DNA from: Paludibacteraceae bacterium
Lineage (GTDB): Bacteria > Bacteroidota > Bacteroidia > Bacteroidales > Paludibacteraceae
Length of the DNA: 16,161 bases
Assembly: GCA_017960065.1 (NCBI GenBank)
Contig: JAGCZK010000004.1
Location: 1-16,161, forward strand
Reading direction: 5' to 3'
The notes below the pieces were generated by a model. The model worked only from the letters and a program-made list of their open reading frames with translations. It did no database searches and was not told the DNA's origin. Shown here one piece after another: positions 1 through 7,286 of the stretch (its first letter is position 1; the number at the start of each line of letters is the position of its first letter). A program made the position numbers and the translations under genes.

Positions 1-514
1 ACCAGGATTTTTGCGGATGCTTGGCCAAGAGCAGCAGGGCGCCCATGCCCGCCAGGCACGAGGGCGTTTCGAGAAACACTTGCCCGGCGCCGGCCAACAG
101 GGCCCCCATCAGGTAGAGCCAGGCGGCCAGCAGGGCAAACGAGTGCCGGATGGCGCAAAGCCGGGCGATGCGATAGACCATCCAGGCCGTGGCGGCGGTG
201 AGCAGCAGGTGCAGGCCTGTCCAAAAGGCATAGTGGTGCGGCGCGATGGGGGTGAGCCAGCTTAAAATCAGGGGATAGACGGGCGGGTAGGCAAAGCGGA
301 TGTCGCTGTAGAGCCGCGCCCCTTCGCTCATGAGCCGGCCGACGGTCAGGTAGTAGCCCGAATCGCAAAATACCGGCGTGTAGCGAAACGTCATCACCAG
401 CCGTATCAACAGCACGGTTGCCAGCACGGCCGCCAAGGCGAAGGACAAACCTTTTGCCCAGTGGTGCGGAATGGCCGGTGGTGTGGGAAGTGTCATACGG
501 TTTTTGGTGATCAT
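1..514 (-). CDS. Partial GT-C-type (GT39/GT87-like) membrane glycosyltransferase, N-terminal part
   Basis: The reading frame is open from an ATG at 514 to the left edge, so about 171 N-terminal residues are visible and the rest is outside the window. A second in-frame ATG lies at 496; an in-frame TAA sits just upstream of 514, so the start is one of these two. The protein has a hydrophobic helix at about residues 22-44, then a loop with CDSGYY (Asp51) and LYSDIRFAYPPVY (Asp71, paired prolines), followed by further hydrophobic stretches. An acidic residue in the first loop and a Y-x-D-...-PP motif are typical of GT-C enzymes that move sugars from polyprenyl-phosphate donors onto lipid or protein at the membrane. 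The substrate cannot be told. It is transcribed divergently from the gene at 616. The family call is from memory of motifs; another multi-pass polymer enzyme remains possible. Confidence 0.65.
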   Translation of the reverse strand, partial: MITKNRMTLPTPPAIPHHWAKGLSFALAAVLATVLLIRLVMTFRYTPVFCDSGYYLTVGRLMSEGARLYSDIRFAYPPVYPLILSWLTPIAPHHYAFWTGLHLLLTAATAWMVYRIARLCAIRHSFALLAAWLYLMGALLAGAGQVFLETPSCLAGMGALLLLAKHPQKSW

Positions 515-530
515 GAGCGCTTAAAACGAG

Positions 531-562
531 TTGCGTTTGCCCGGCAAAATTAAGTATTTTTG
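531..562 (+). promoter_or_regulatory. Bacteroidetes-type promoter for the rightward lipoprotein-like gene
   Basis: TATTTTTG (555-562) matches TAnnTTTG, with TTG at 531-533 placed 21 nt upstream. It drives the gene at 616 with a leader of about 45 nt. Its -7 box is only 2 bp from the -7 box of the opposing promoter. Confidence 0.5.
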
Positions 563-578
563 GCTGATCTTCGACAAA
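545..578 (-). promoter_or_regulatory. Bacteroidetes-type promoter for the leftward glycosyltransferase gene
   Basis: On the minus strand, TAATTTTG (552 to 545) matches the TAnnTTTG -7 consensus, and TTTG (578 to 575) lies 22 nt upstream as a -33 element. The predicted start of transcription leaves a leader of roughly 25 nt before the ATG at 514. Confidence 0.55.
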
Positions 579-615
579 AATTTTGTTTCTTTGCAGTGCA
601 AAACAAATTCGCCTG

Positions 616-1332
616 ATGCGCAACATTGTTCTTTTTGTCCATTTGGTAGTCGTGGTTGTCTTTGCAGCCTGTGCCGTGAAGGGGTCTCCGGAGCCCGGCC
701 CCACGGTCAGCCGCCTTGACACGCTTGGCCTGGTGGTGCTTTCGCCCGAATATTCGTCGGTCGGTTTGGTCTGCGGCACCAGGCCGTCCATGGCTGCCGA
801 CAGTGTGCTGCTGTTTGCTGCGGCTTCGTTCACCGGCGAGTGCCTCAAGGAGTTCAAGCACTCCAATGTGGCGGGCGACCATGTGTCGGACGGCCGGCGC
901 GAAAAAGGCTTTGCCTGCAGGCGCAACACGGGTGCGTTTGTGTATTTCAACGGAACGTGGAAGTTTTGTCCGCAACCGTATTCCGCCATGTTGGACACGG
1001 CGGCGGTGTACGGCGGTTGTGCGTTTGGCCAGGAGCTGATTGTCTGCCGGGGCAAGTTGTGCGAAACAATCCGCAAGGATGCGAATGTGAACCAGTTCCG
1101 CGCGCTTTGCGGCTTGCACGGACGCTTGTGCGTGGTGGAATCGGCCGGCAAACTTTCCTTTGGCGGTTTCAAACGCAAGTTGCTGGAGCTCGGCGTGTCC
1201 GACGCCATTTATTTGGACATGGGGCCGGGCTGGAACCACGCCTGTTACCGCGACGGCGATTCCATCGTCGTCCTGCACCCCTACCGCAATGCGTCCGCCT
1301 ACTGCACCAATTGGATTGTTTTCTATAAATGA
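616..1332 (+). CDS. Putative secreted/lipoprotein, phosphodiester glycosidase-like (DUF2233-related)
   Basis: The product is 238 residues. I chose the ATG at 616; a TTG at 583 in the same frame would add 11 residues that spoil the signal peptide. The N-terminus is a short basic start followed by a valine-rich core and VFAAC at 15-19, a plausible but non-canonical lipobox (Phe at -3), so it is probably an envelope lipoprotein. The C-terminal half has the order NQFRALC, GRLCVVESAGKLSFGGF, GVSDAIYLDMGPGWNHACY and a terminal TNWIVFYK. This layout (beta-strand, polar turn, IYLDxG) resembles the phosphodiester glycosidase/NAGPA-like fold, which removes sugars from phosphodiesters. The link rests on remembered pattern similarity only. 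The protein is rich in cysteine. It is followed by a 12-bp inverted repeat and appears to be a single-gene unit. Confidence 0.5.
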   Translation: MRNIVLFVHLVVVVVFAACAVKGSPEPGPTVSRLDTLGLVVLSPEYSSVGLVCGTRPSMAADSVLLFAAASFTGECLKEFKHSNVAGDHVSDGRREKGFACRRNTGAFVYFNGTWKFCPQPYSAMLDTAAVYGGCAFGQELIVCRGKLCETIRKDANVNQFRALCGLHGRLCVVESAGKLSFGGFKRKLLELGVSDAIYLDMGPGWNHACYRDGDSIVVLHPYRNASAYCTNWIVFYK

Positions 1333-1347
1333 GTCTTTTTCCATAGT

Positions 1348-1391
1348 GCAAAATCCAATAAAATTCAGTAAATTTGCAAATTGGATTTTGC
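1348..1391. repeat. Perfect 12-bp inverted repeat flanking a -7 element
   Basis: GCAAAATCCAAT (1348-1359) and ATTGGATTTTGC (1380-1391) are exact reverse complements separated by 20 bp. The spacer contains TAAATTTG. Neither side is followed by a T-run, so it does not look like an intrinsic terminator. It may be an operator-like site or an RNA hairpin between the two genes. Confidence 0.75.
1369..1376 (+). promoter_or_regulatory. Putative -7 element upstream of the GldF-GldG gene
   Basis: TAAATTTG fits TAnnTTTG and lies about 45 nt before the ATG at 1421. No clear -33 TTG is seen at the expected distance. It sits in the loop of the inverted repeat 1348-1391. Confidence 0.45.
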
Positions 1392-1420
1392 GGGTCGGGT
1401 GATCCGTGTTTGCAAAGCTT

Positions 1421-3784
1421 ATGTTTGTACTTTTAAGAAAAGAAGTCGCTTCGTTTTTCGCCTCGGCCACCGGCATTGTCGTTATCGGCATATTCCTGTT
1501 GCTGACGGGCGTTTTTTTGTGGGTGCTGCCGGTCGACAGCAATGTGTTGAACTCGGGCTACGCCAATCTCGACGGCCTGTTTTCGCTGGCCCCCTGGCTG
1601 TATCTGTTCCTGATTCCCGCCCTGACCATGCGGATGTTCCCCGACGAATACCGTTCGGGTACGATGGAACTGCTGCTCACACGCCCGGTTTCGCGCCTGC
1701 AGATTGTGATGGCCAAGTACCTGGCCGGCGTGCTGCTGGCCGTTTTGTCGCTCTTGCCCGTGCTGGTATGGCTGCTGACGGTCGGCTGGTTGGGCGCCCC
1801 CAAGTTCAATCTGGATTTCGGCGGGTTCTGGGGCTCGTATCTGGGCTTGATTCTGCTGGCCATGGTGTATGTGGCCGTCGGCATTTTCGCTTCGTCGCTT
1901 TCGGATAATCCGGTGGTGGCCTTTTTGGTCGCCGCCCTTTGCTGTTTCTTGTCGTATCAGGGGTTTGAATGGATTTCGCTGCTGTTCGACGGCGCTCATG
2001 CCCAGGACCTGGTGTCGCGCATGGGGATTGCCTATCACTACGATTCGATGAGCCGGGGCGTGATCGATTTGCGCGACATTGCCTACTTTATTACCGTTTC
2101 CTCCCTTTTTCTGTATGCGGCGTTCCTGGTGTTCAAGGGCAAACCGACTCGCAATTCGATTTTCTTGTGGGCCAGTATTCTGGTGCTCGATTTGGTGGCG
2201 GTCGGCTTCTTCTTCCGCCTGGACCTGACTTCCGAAAAACGCTATACGCTCTCGGACCAGACAAAACGCTACCTGAAACAGAACGAGCGTGACCTGACGG
2301 CCACCGTCTATCTCGAAGGCGATTTGAATATGGGCTTTCTGCGTCTCAAAAAGGCGGTTTCCAATACGCTTACCGAAATGAAGGTCTATTCCAAGGCCGA
2401 TATCGAGGTGAAATTCGTCAATCCTGCCGAAGGGGCGACCGAAGAGGAGCGCAACGCCCATTACAACGCCTTGCAGGAGCAGGGGTTGGCGGCGACGGTG
2501 GTGCACGACCGCGACCGCGAGGGCCGTCAGCAGCAGAAGGTGATTTTCCCGTGGCTGCAGCTGGCCACCGACAAGGACACCGTCAATGTGTGCCTGCTCA
2601 AGAACATCGCCGGCAACAGTGGCGACCAAAACCTCAACATCTCCATCGAGAACCTGGAGTTTGAACTGATGGATGCCGTTCGTCGGCTGACCAACGAACA
2701 CCCGCTCGACATCGCCTTCCTCGAAGGGCACGGCGAACTGCCCGAGGCCTACGTCTATGACATTTCGGGGCAGTTGGCCCACTACTACAACGTGCACCGC
2801 GGCTCGATTATTAACGAAGTCGATGTGCTCGATCCCTTCAAGGTTTTGATTGTCGCCCGTCCCTACGAGGCTTTCAGCGAAAATGACAAATTCGTGATTG
2901 ACCAGTACGTCATGCGGGGCGGCCGGGTGCTCTGGCTGATCGACGGCGTGCAGGTCGGCGAAGAGATGGCGGTTGCCAATGATTTGAAAATCAGCGACTT
3001 GCTCTTTACTTACGGGGTTCGGATCGATCCGTATCTGGTGTCGGACGTTCAATGCGCCTACATCCCCCTGAAGTTTGAAGACGAAGACGAAAGCGCCGAG
3101 CCGCAGCTGTATCCGTGGTACTATTCGCCGCTGCTGACCCTTTCGCCCTACCATGTCATCACCAAAAACATCGCTCCGGTCGAAGGACGCTATGTGTCGG
3201 CCGTCGATTTTGTCGGCGAAGACAGCCTGATGCACCGCGAGGTGCTGATGGCGACCTCGGCGCATACCGGGGTGCAGTCGGTGCCTTGCCCCGTGTCGTT
3301 CGACATTGTCAACCTGACGAGCGAGTCGCCGTTTTTTGCCAATTCATACGTGCCGGTGGCCTGCCTCGAGGAGGGGACCTTCCATTCGGCCTTTGCCAAC
3401 CGCATGGTTCCGAAAGGGATGAACATGAAGGGCCGTCAGATTCTGAAGGAAAGCGCGCCCACCCGTATGATTGTTGTGGCCGACGGCGAGGTCATTGCCA
3501 ACGAGTTTGAGTCGGGGCAGGTGCTGCCTTTGGGCTACAACCGCTACATGGGCCGTCAGTTCGGCAACGGCGACTTTATCCTGAATGCCGTCAATTACCT
3601 GGCCGACGATGAGGGATGGATGAGCTTGCGCGGCCGCAGCCTCAAACTCCGGCTGCTCGACAAAACCCGCGCCTCCGAATACCGCACCTGGTGTCAGGTG
3701 GTCAATTTGGGGTTGCCTCTGGTGTTGTTGATAATTTTTTTACTTGGTTATCAGTTAGTTAGAAAAAATAAATACGGTCGATGA
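1421..3784 (+). CDS. gldG: GldF-GldG fusion: ABC transporter permease joined to GldG-type auxiliary domain
   Basis: The product is 787 residues from the ATG at 1421. A GTG at 1406 would add five residues, but the ATG form begins MFVLLRKEVASFF, as GldF proteins do. Residues 1-240 form an ABC-2-type permease with about six hydrophobic helices and the cytoplasmic motif RMFPDEYRSGTMELLLTRPVS (residues 71-91). Residues 245-787 form a GldG-type unit: a membrane anchor, then RLDLTSEKRYTLSDQTK (266-282), a large extracytoplasmic domain, and a C-terminal helix before RKNKYGR. In Flavobacterium GldF and GldG are separate proteins that work with the ATPase GldA and were linked to gliding; in non-gliding Bacteroidales the role is unclear and the substrate unknown. 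No ATPase gene is next to it here, so the partner must be encoded elsewhere. It is followed 93 nt later by dnaN with its own promoter. Confidence 0.85.
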   Translation: MFVLLRKEVASFFASATGIVVIGIFLLLTGVFLWVLPVDSNVLNSGYANLDGLFSLAPWLYLFLIPALTMRMFPDEYRSGTMELLLTRPVSRLQIVMAKYLAGVLLAVLSLLPVLVWLLTVGWLGAPKFNLDFGGFWGSYLGLILLAMVYVAVGIFASSLSDNPVVAFLVAALCCFLSYQGFEWISLLFDGAHAQDLVSRMGIAYHYDSMSRGVIDLRDIAYFITVSSLFLYAAFLVFKGKPTRNSIFLWASILVLDLVAVGFFFRLDLTSEKRYTLSDQTKRYLKQNERDLTATVYLEGDLNMGFLRLKKAVSNTLTEMKVYSKADIEVKFVNPAEGATEEERNAHYNALQEQGLAATVVHDRDREGRQQQKVIFPWLQLATDKDTVNVCLLKNIAGNSGDQNLNISIENLEFELMDAVRRLTNEHPLDIAFLEGHGELPEAYVYDISGQLAHYYNVHRGSIINEVDVLDPFKVLIVARPYEAFSENDKFVIDQYVMRGGRVLWLIDGVQVGEEMAVANDLKISDLLFTYGVRIDPYLVSDVQCAYIPLKFEDEDESAEPQLYPWYYSPLLTLSPYHVITKNIAPVEGRYVSAVDFVGEDSLMHREVLMATSAHTGVQSVPCPVSFDIVNLTSESPFFANSYVPVACLEEGTFHSAFANRMVPKGMNMKGRQILKESAPTRMIVVADGEVIANEFESGQVLPLGYNRYMGRQFGNGDFILNAVNYLADDEGWMSLRGRSLKLRLLDKTRASEYRTWCQVVNLGLPLVLLIIFLLGYQLVRKNKYGR

Positions 3785-3806
3785 CGCGCTAAGCAGGTTT
3801 TTCCTT

Positions 3807-3814
3807 TATATTTG
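3807..3814 (+). promoter_or_regulatory. -7 element of the dnaN promoter
   Basis: TATATTTG fits TAnnTTTG and lies 63 nt before the dnaN ATG, in a gap after the gldG stop. No convincing -33 TTG is seen. The leader just before the ATG is A-rich, as is usual for well-translated Bacteroidetes genes. Confidence 0.5.
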
Positions 3815-3877
3815 CATGTCGCAAGAAAGCCGCGACAACCGTTAGAAATCAAAAACAAAACAAAATAAATCACGAAT

Positions 3878-4999
3878 ATGAAATTTAATGTATCCGCCAC
3901 AGCCTTGCGCGAACGTTTGCAAGTCCTGTCCAAATTGTTGCCGTCAAAACCTACGACGCCGATTTTTGACTGTTTTTTGTTCGATTTGTCGGGGAATATC
4001 CTGAAAATCACCGTTTCTGACGGTGATTCGGTCTTGATTTCGGAACTCGAAGTCAACAATGAGGGCGCCGACGGCCGTGTCGCTGTTGTCGGCAAGAAAC
4101 TGATGGAAATCGTGCATGCCTACGGCGACCAGGCCTTGTCGTTCGATATCGACGAAAAGACCCTGGCCATCACCATCAAAACCGAAAGCGGCCACTCGAG
4201 CTTTGTCGGCCAGCCGGCCAGCGAATATCCCGAATACAGCCCGCTTCAGGAGGATGTCACTACGTTTAGCGTGCCCGGCAAAATCATGATGGACGGTATC
4301 GCGCAAACGGCATTTGCCGCCGCCAACGACGAATTGCGCCCGATCATGGGTTCGGTGTATTTCGACATGCTCCCCGAAGGGCTGACGCTGGTGGCCACCG
4401 ACTCGCACAAACTGTCGCGCTACAAGATTCCGTCGATTCAGAGTTCCGAACATCGCGGATTTGCCTTCCCGCTCAAGCCGGTGATGATTGCCAAGTCGTT
4501 GTTCGCCGCTGCCGACGATGTGATGGAAATCGGTTTCGACTCCAAGTACATCACTTGCAAAACGTCGCTCTACCTGCTCAAGTGCCGTCAGGTCGAAGGC
4601 AAATATCCTCCCTACGAAAAAGTGATTCCGGCATTGCCCCTGCCCGTGTCGGTAGTGGTGGACCGCAAGTCGCTGATTGCCGCCCTGCGCCGCGTGATGG
4701 TCTGCACCGACCAGGCCAGCAGCCTGATTAAGATGTCGATTTCCAACGGACAACTGGTGATTTTCGGCCAGGATATCAATTTCTCCGTTCAGGGCGAAGA
4801 GCACTTGCCCTGCCAGTACGAAGGCGAATCCATGGAAATCGGTTTCAAAGCCGCCACCTTCGACAATATCCTCAATGCCTTGGATTCCGACGAAGTGGTG
4901 ATGAACCTGACCGACAAACAGCGCCCGGGCATTTTCGTGCCGGCGACTCCGAGCGAGGGTTCCGACGTGTTGATGTTGCTGATGCCGATGATGCTTTAA
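3878..4999 (+). CDS. dnaN: DNA polymerase III subunit beta (sliding clamp)
   Basis: The product is 373 residues, the usual size for the bacterial clamp. The protein dimerises into a ring round DNA and tethers the replicative polymerase and many repair enzymes. Visible family marks are the start MKFNVSATALRERLQVLSK, the domain-two signature LVATDSHKLSRY, the GKYPPYEKVIP segment, and the C-terminal LMPMML, which matches the MPMRL-type tail that forms part of the partner-binding pocket. The sequence spans all three clamp domains without interruption. It has its own -7 element and is followed after 10 nt by an exonuclease gene, with which it is probably co-transcribed. No dnaA or recF lies beside it, so this is not a classic dnaA-dnaN origin arrangement. 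Confidence 0.97.
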   Translation: MKFNVSATALRERLQVLSKLLPSKPTTPIFDCFLFDLSGNILKITVSDGDSVLISELEVNNEGADGRVAVVGKKLMEIVHAYGDQALSFDIDEKTLAITIKTESGHSSFVGQPASEYPEYSPLQEDVTTFSVPGKIMMDGIAQTAFAAANDELRPIMGSVYFDMLPEGLTLVATDSHKLSRYKIPSIQSSEHRGFAFPLKPVMIAKSLFAAADDVMEIGFDSKYITCKTSLYLLKCRQVEGKYPPYEKVIPALPLPVSVVVDRKSLIAALRRVMVCTDQASSLIKMSISNGQLVIFGQDINFSVQGEEHLPCQYEGESMEIGFKAATFDNILNALDSDEVVMNLTDKQRPGIFVPATPSEGSDVLMLLMPMML

Positions 5000-5009
5000 T
5001 TGCCCGAAT

Positions 5010-5819
5010 ATGGACTTGAATCTGAACAATCCGCTGATTTTCTTTGATTTGGAATCCACCGGTCTGGACATTATCCACGACCAGATACTGGAACTTTCTT
5101 ATATTAAGGTGTATCCGGGTGGACGCGAAGAAGAGAAGACCTACCGTTTCCGACCTACCTGCTGGCAAGACGGCAAGGAAGTGACCGTTCCCATCCCCGC
5201 AGCCTCGACGGCGGTGCACCACATTACCGACGAGGATGTCAAAGACGCTCCCACTTTTGGCGAAAAGGCCAACGAAATCGCCAAGGTGTTTCAAGGGGCC
5301 GACTTGTGTGGCTACAACTCGTCCAAGTTCGATTTGCCGATGCTGGGCGAAGCCTTCTGCCGTGCCAGAAATGCAGGCCAGCTGTCGGTGGATATCGATT
5401 TGTCGTCGGCCAAGATGATCGATGTGCAAACCATCTATTACAAGATGTATCCGCGCACGCTGGCGGCCGCTTACCGCGATTATTACGGTCACGATTTTGA
5501 CGGCGCCCATTCGGCCAACGCCGACACCCGCGCCACCTTCGACGTGCTCAAAGCCCAGCTCGACCGTCATTCCCAGCTCAAAAACGACGTGGATTCGTTG
5601 GTCAAGTTCTCGAATTTCAACCGCAACGCCGACTTGGTGGGGCGTCTGATATACGACGACAATCGCAACATCGTGGTCAACTTCGGCAAGTACAAGGGCC
5701 GTCCGTTGACCGAGGTGTTCGAAAAAGACCGCGGCTATTACGACTGGATTATGAAAAGCGATTTCGCTGAGACCACCAAACAGGTCTTTACTCGCGAGTA
5801 TCTGCGAACGAAAAAGTAA
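5010..5819 (+). CDS. DEDDh 3'-5' exonuclease (DnaQ/epsilon-like) with C-terminal FGKYKG domain
   Basis: The product is 269 residues. The DEDDh catalytic set is complete: Asp13 and Glu15 in FFDLESTGLD, Asp108 in GYNSSKFDLPML, and His167 and Asp172 in AHSANADTRATFDVL. These bind the two metal ions that cleave DNA or RNA from the 3' end, as in the proofreading subunit of polymerase III. After the nuclease domain (about 1-185), residues 200-269 contain VVNFGKYKGRPLTEV and YYDWIMK, a small module found after several exonucleases whose role I cannot state. It starts 10 nt after dnaN, so it is likely in one operon with the clamp and may act in proofreading or repair. It could instead be a general exonuclease unrelated to the replisome. 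Confidence 0.88.
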   Translation: MDLNLNNPLIFFDLESTGLDIIHDQILELSYIKVYPGGREEEKTYRFRPTCWQDGKEVTVPIPAASTAVHHITDEDVKDAPTFGEKANEIAKVFQGADLCGYNSSKFDLPMLGEAFCRARNAGQLSVDIDLSSAKMIDVQTIYYKMYPRTLAAAYRDYYGHDFDGAHSANADTRATFDVLKAQLDRHSQLKNDVDSLVKFSNFNRNADLVGRLIYDDNRNIVVNFGKYKGRPLTEVFEKDRGYYDWIMKSDFAETTKQVFTREYLRTKK

Positions 5820-6014
5820 GCGGTCCTGATGCGGATGTCCAGCGTTTTTTCGGGCTTTGCTGAAATTTTGTGAAAATAAAAAATTATATAAAAATTGTAT
5901 AATTCTAAAAAAATAGTGCTACATTTGCGCTCGCATGCAGTGAGTATGCGCTGATTAAGAATTTGTTACTAAGAAACCAAATAAATCTAAAAACCCAATT
6001 ACCTGCATCCTATT
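5820..6014. other. Intergenic region between the exonuclease and OmpA-like genes
   Basis: This 195-bp gap is the longest gene-free stretch in the window. It becomes very A/T-rich from about 5860, carries a promoter at 5895-5927, and ends in an A-rich leader of about 80 nt. I see no strong terminator hairpin after the exonuclease; only a weak CAGC...GCTG pair near 5840-5862 followed by AAATTTT. A weak CGCAT/ATGCG pair lies at the start of the leader. Confidence 0.6.
5895..5927 (+). promoter_or_regulatory. Promoter of the OmpA-PorP operon
   Basis: TACATTTG (5920-5927) fits TAnnTTTG, with TTG (5895-5897) 22 nt upstream. It sits in an A/T-rich stretch and fires toward the gene at 6015. Confidence 0.65.
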
Positions 6015-7286
6015 ATGAAAAAAAGTCTATCGTTCTTGTTATTGATGACTTTCGCCGTGAATGTGTTTGCCAACATTGACCCCAAATACAGCGAAGGTTA
6101 TGAATTCAAGAAAACCGAATCGTGTAAGGATGACGAAAGCTATGCGTTGTCACCCTACAAGTCGGGAACTTATGTGTTTATCAGCGATGGTAAGGTGTAT
6201 CAGACGAGCATCGACACCGCCGACGTTGATTTGCAACCGAAGGTATGTCCGGATTTTGCCAAAATCACCCCGACCGGACTGGTGGCATACGATGCCAAGC
6301 GTAACCGTCTGTATTACACCGACCGTTATAAAGAGTATCGCAAAGACTATCTGTACGAAAGCAAACCCGATGCCAACGGAGTATGGCAACCGGGCGTGCG
6401 TATGCGTATCCGCGGTACTGTAAAACAACGTGCCAAAGAAAACTTTGTGGAATCGGCCGGCTGGACCTTCGAAGATGAGGTTATCGGCAACTTCTACAAT
6501 CCGGTGATGTCGCCCGATGGCAACCGCGTGTATTTCTCTTCGACCATGGAAGGAACCAAGGGCGGCCGCGACATCTTCTATGTCGAAATGGAGAATGAGG
6601 CCGAGCGCGTTTGGAGCTATCCGGTCAACGACAGCCTGCTCAACAGTATCATGGACGACGACTGGGTGTCGTTCGATGGCGATTCGACCATTTATATCTC
6701 GAGTGCCCGCAAAGGTCTGGTGTCCATCTATCGCAGCGAAACCTCGGCCAACGGATGGTCCGAGCCGCGCCGTTTGGACAAGCCGTACGAAAGCTCGGGT
6801 TACGACTACAACCTGCAAATCTGCCAGGGGCGCCCCGTACAGGTTTCGACGCGTGGCGGCAAACGTCAGCTCTACCTGCACCGTGCCATTCCGCCCGAGC
6901 CCGAACCCGAACCCACCTACGAAGAAAAGAAACGTCAGTTCTACTGGGTGTTCTTCCTCTTCGACTTCGACAAAGATATCCTCGATGCCCGTTTCGATGC
7001 CGAGCTCGACAGCTTGTGCAAACAAATGGTGCAGTTCCCCGACGCCAAGTTTGAAATCAGCGGTTATACCGACAGCCGTGGTTCGGACGAATACAACGAC
7101 AAACTGTCGCAACGTCGTGCCGACACGATTCGTGATTTGCTGATCAAGAAGGGATTCTCGCCCGACATCTTGGTTTCGAAAGGCTACGGCGAACGCCGTT
7201 TGCAAGTACCCAATGCGGAAACAGAAGAAGAACACGCACAAAACCGTCGTGTGGAAGTTCGAATTATTATGGAGGATGACAAATGA
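6015..7286 (+). CDS. OmpA-family outer membrane protein with PD40 repeats, T9SS-associated
   Basis: The product is 423 residues. A signal peptide (MKKSLSFLLLMTFAVNVFA) ends near residue 19. The middle carries PD40/WD40-like beta-propeller repeats, seen in NPVMSPDGNRVYFSS followed by GGRDIFY, and again in WVSFDGDSTIYISS. A proline-glutamate linker (PPEPEPEPTYEE, about 291-302) leads to an OmpA C-terminal domain (306-423) with FLFDFDKDIL, ISGYTDSRG (Asp353) and AQNRRVEVRI (Arg411/412), the residues that bind peptidoglycan diaminopimelate in this family. It should anchor an outer-membrane complex to the cell wall. It resembles the OmpA partners of PorP/SprF and, more loosely, PorE, but lacks the TPR part of PorE. 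Its last four bases overlap the next gene, so translation is probably coupled. Confidence 0.88.
   Translation: MKKSLSFLLLMTFAVNVFANIDPKYSEGYEFKKTESCKDDESYALSPYKSGTYVFISDGKVYQTSIDTADVDLQPKVCPDFAKITPTGLVAYDAKRNRLYYTDRYKEYRKDYLYESKPDANGVWQPGVRMRIRGTVKQRAKENFVESAGWTFEDEVIGNFYNPVMSPDGNRVYFSSTMEGTKGGRDIFYVEMENEAERVWSYPVNDSLLNSIMDDDWVSFDGDSTIYISSARKGLVSIYRSETSANGWSEPRRLDKPYESSGYDYNLQICQGRPVQVSTRGGKRQLYLHRAIPPEPEPEPTYEEKKRQFYWVFFLFDFDKDILDARFDAELDSLCKQMVQFPDAKFEISGYTDSRGSDEYNDKLSQRRADTIRDLLIKKGFSPDILVSKGYGERRLQVPNAETEEEHAQNRRVEVRIIMEDDK

Noticed and set aside
11..265. Plus-strand frame of 84 codons at the left edge
   Set aside because: It lies antisense to the glycosyltransferase, whose frame shows clear helices and motifs; the plus frame is low-complexity Gln/Gly/Arg.
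1433..3265. A 610-codon open frame on the minus strand opposite the GldF-GldG gene
   Set aside because: Rich in His, Gln and Arg with no domain logic; it is the antisense shadow of a GC-biased gene, as are the long minus frames opposite dnaN, the OmpA gene, the dehydrogenase and the receptor.
5379..5400. QLSVDID in the exonuclease as a clamp-binding motif
   Set aside because: It only partly resembles the QLxLF-type peptide and lies inside the nuclease domain, not in an exposed tail.
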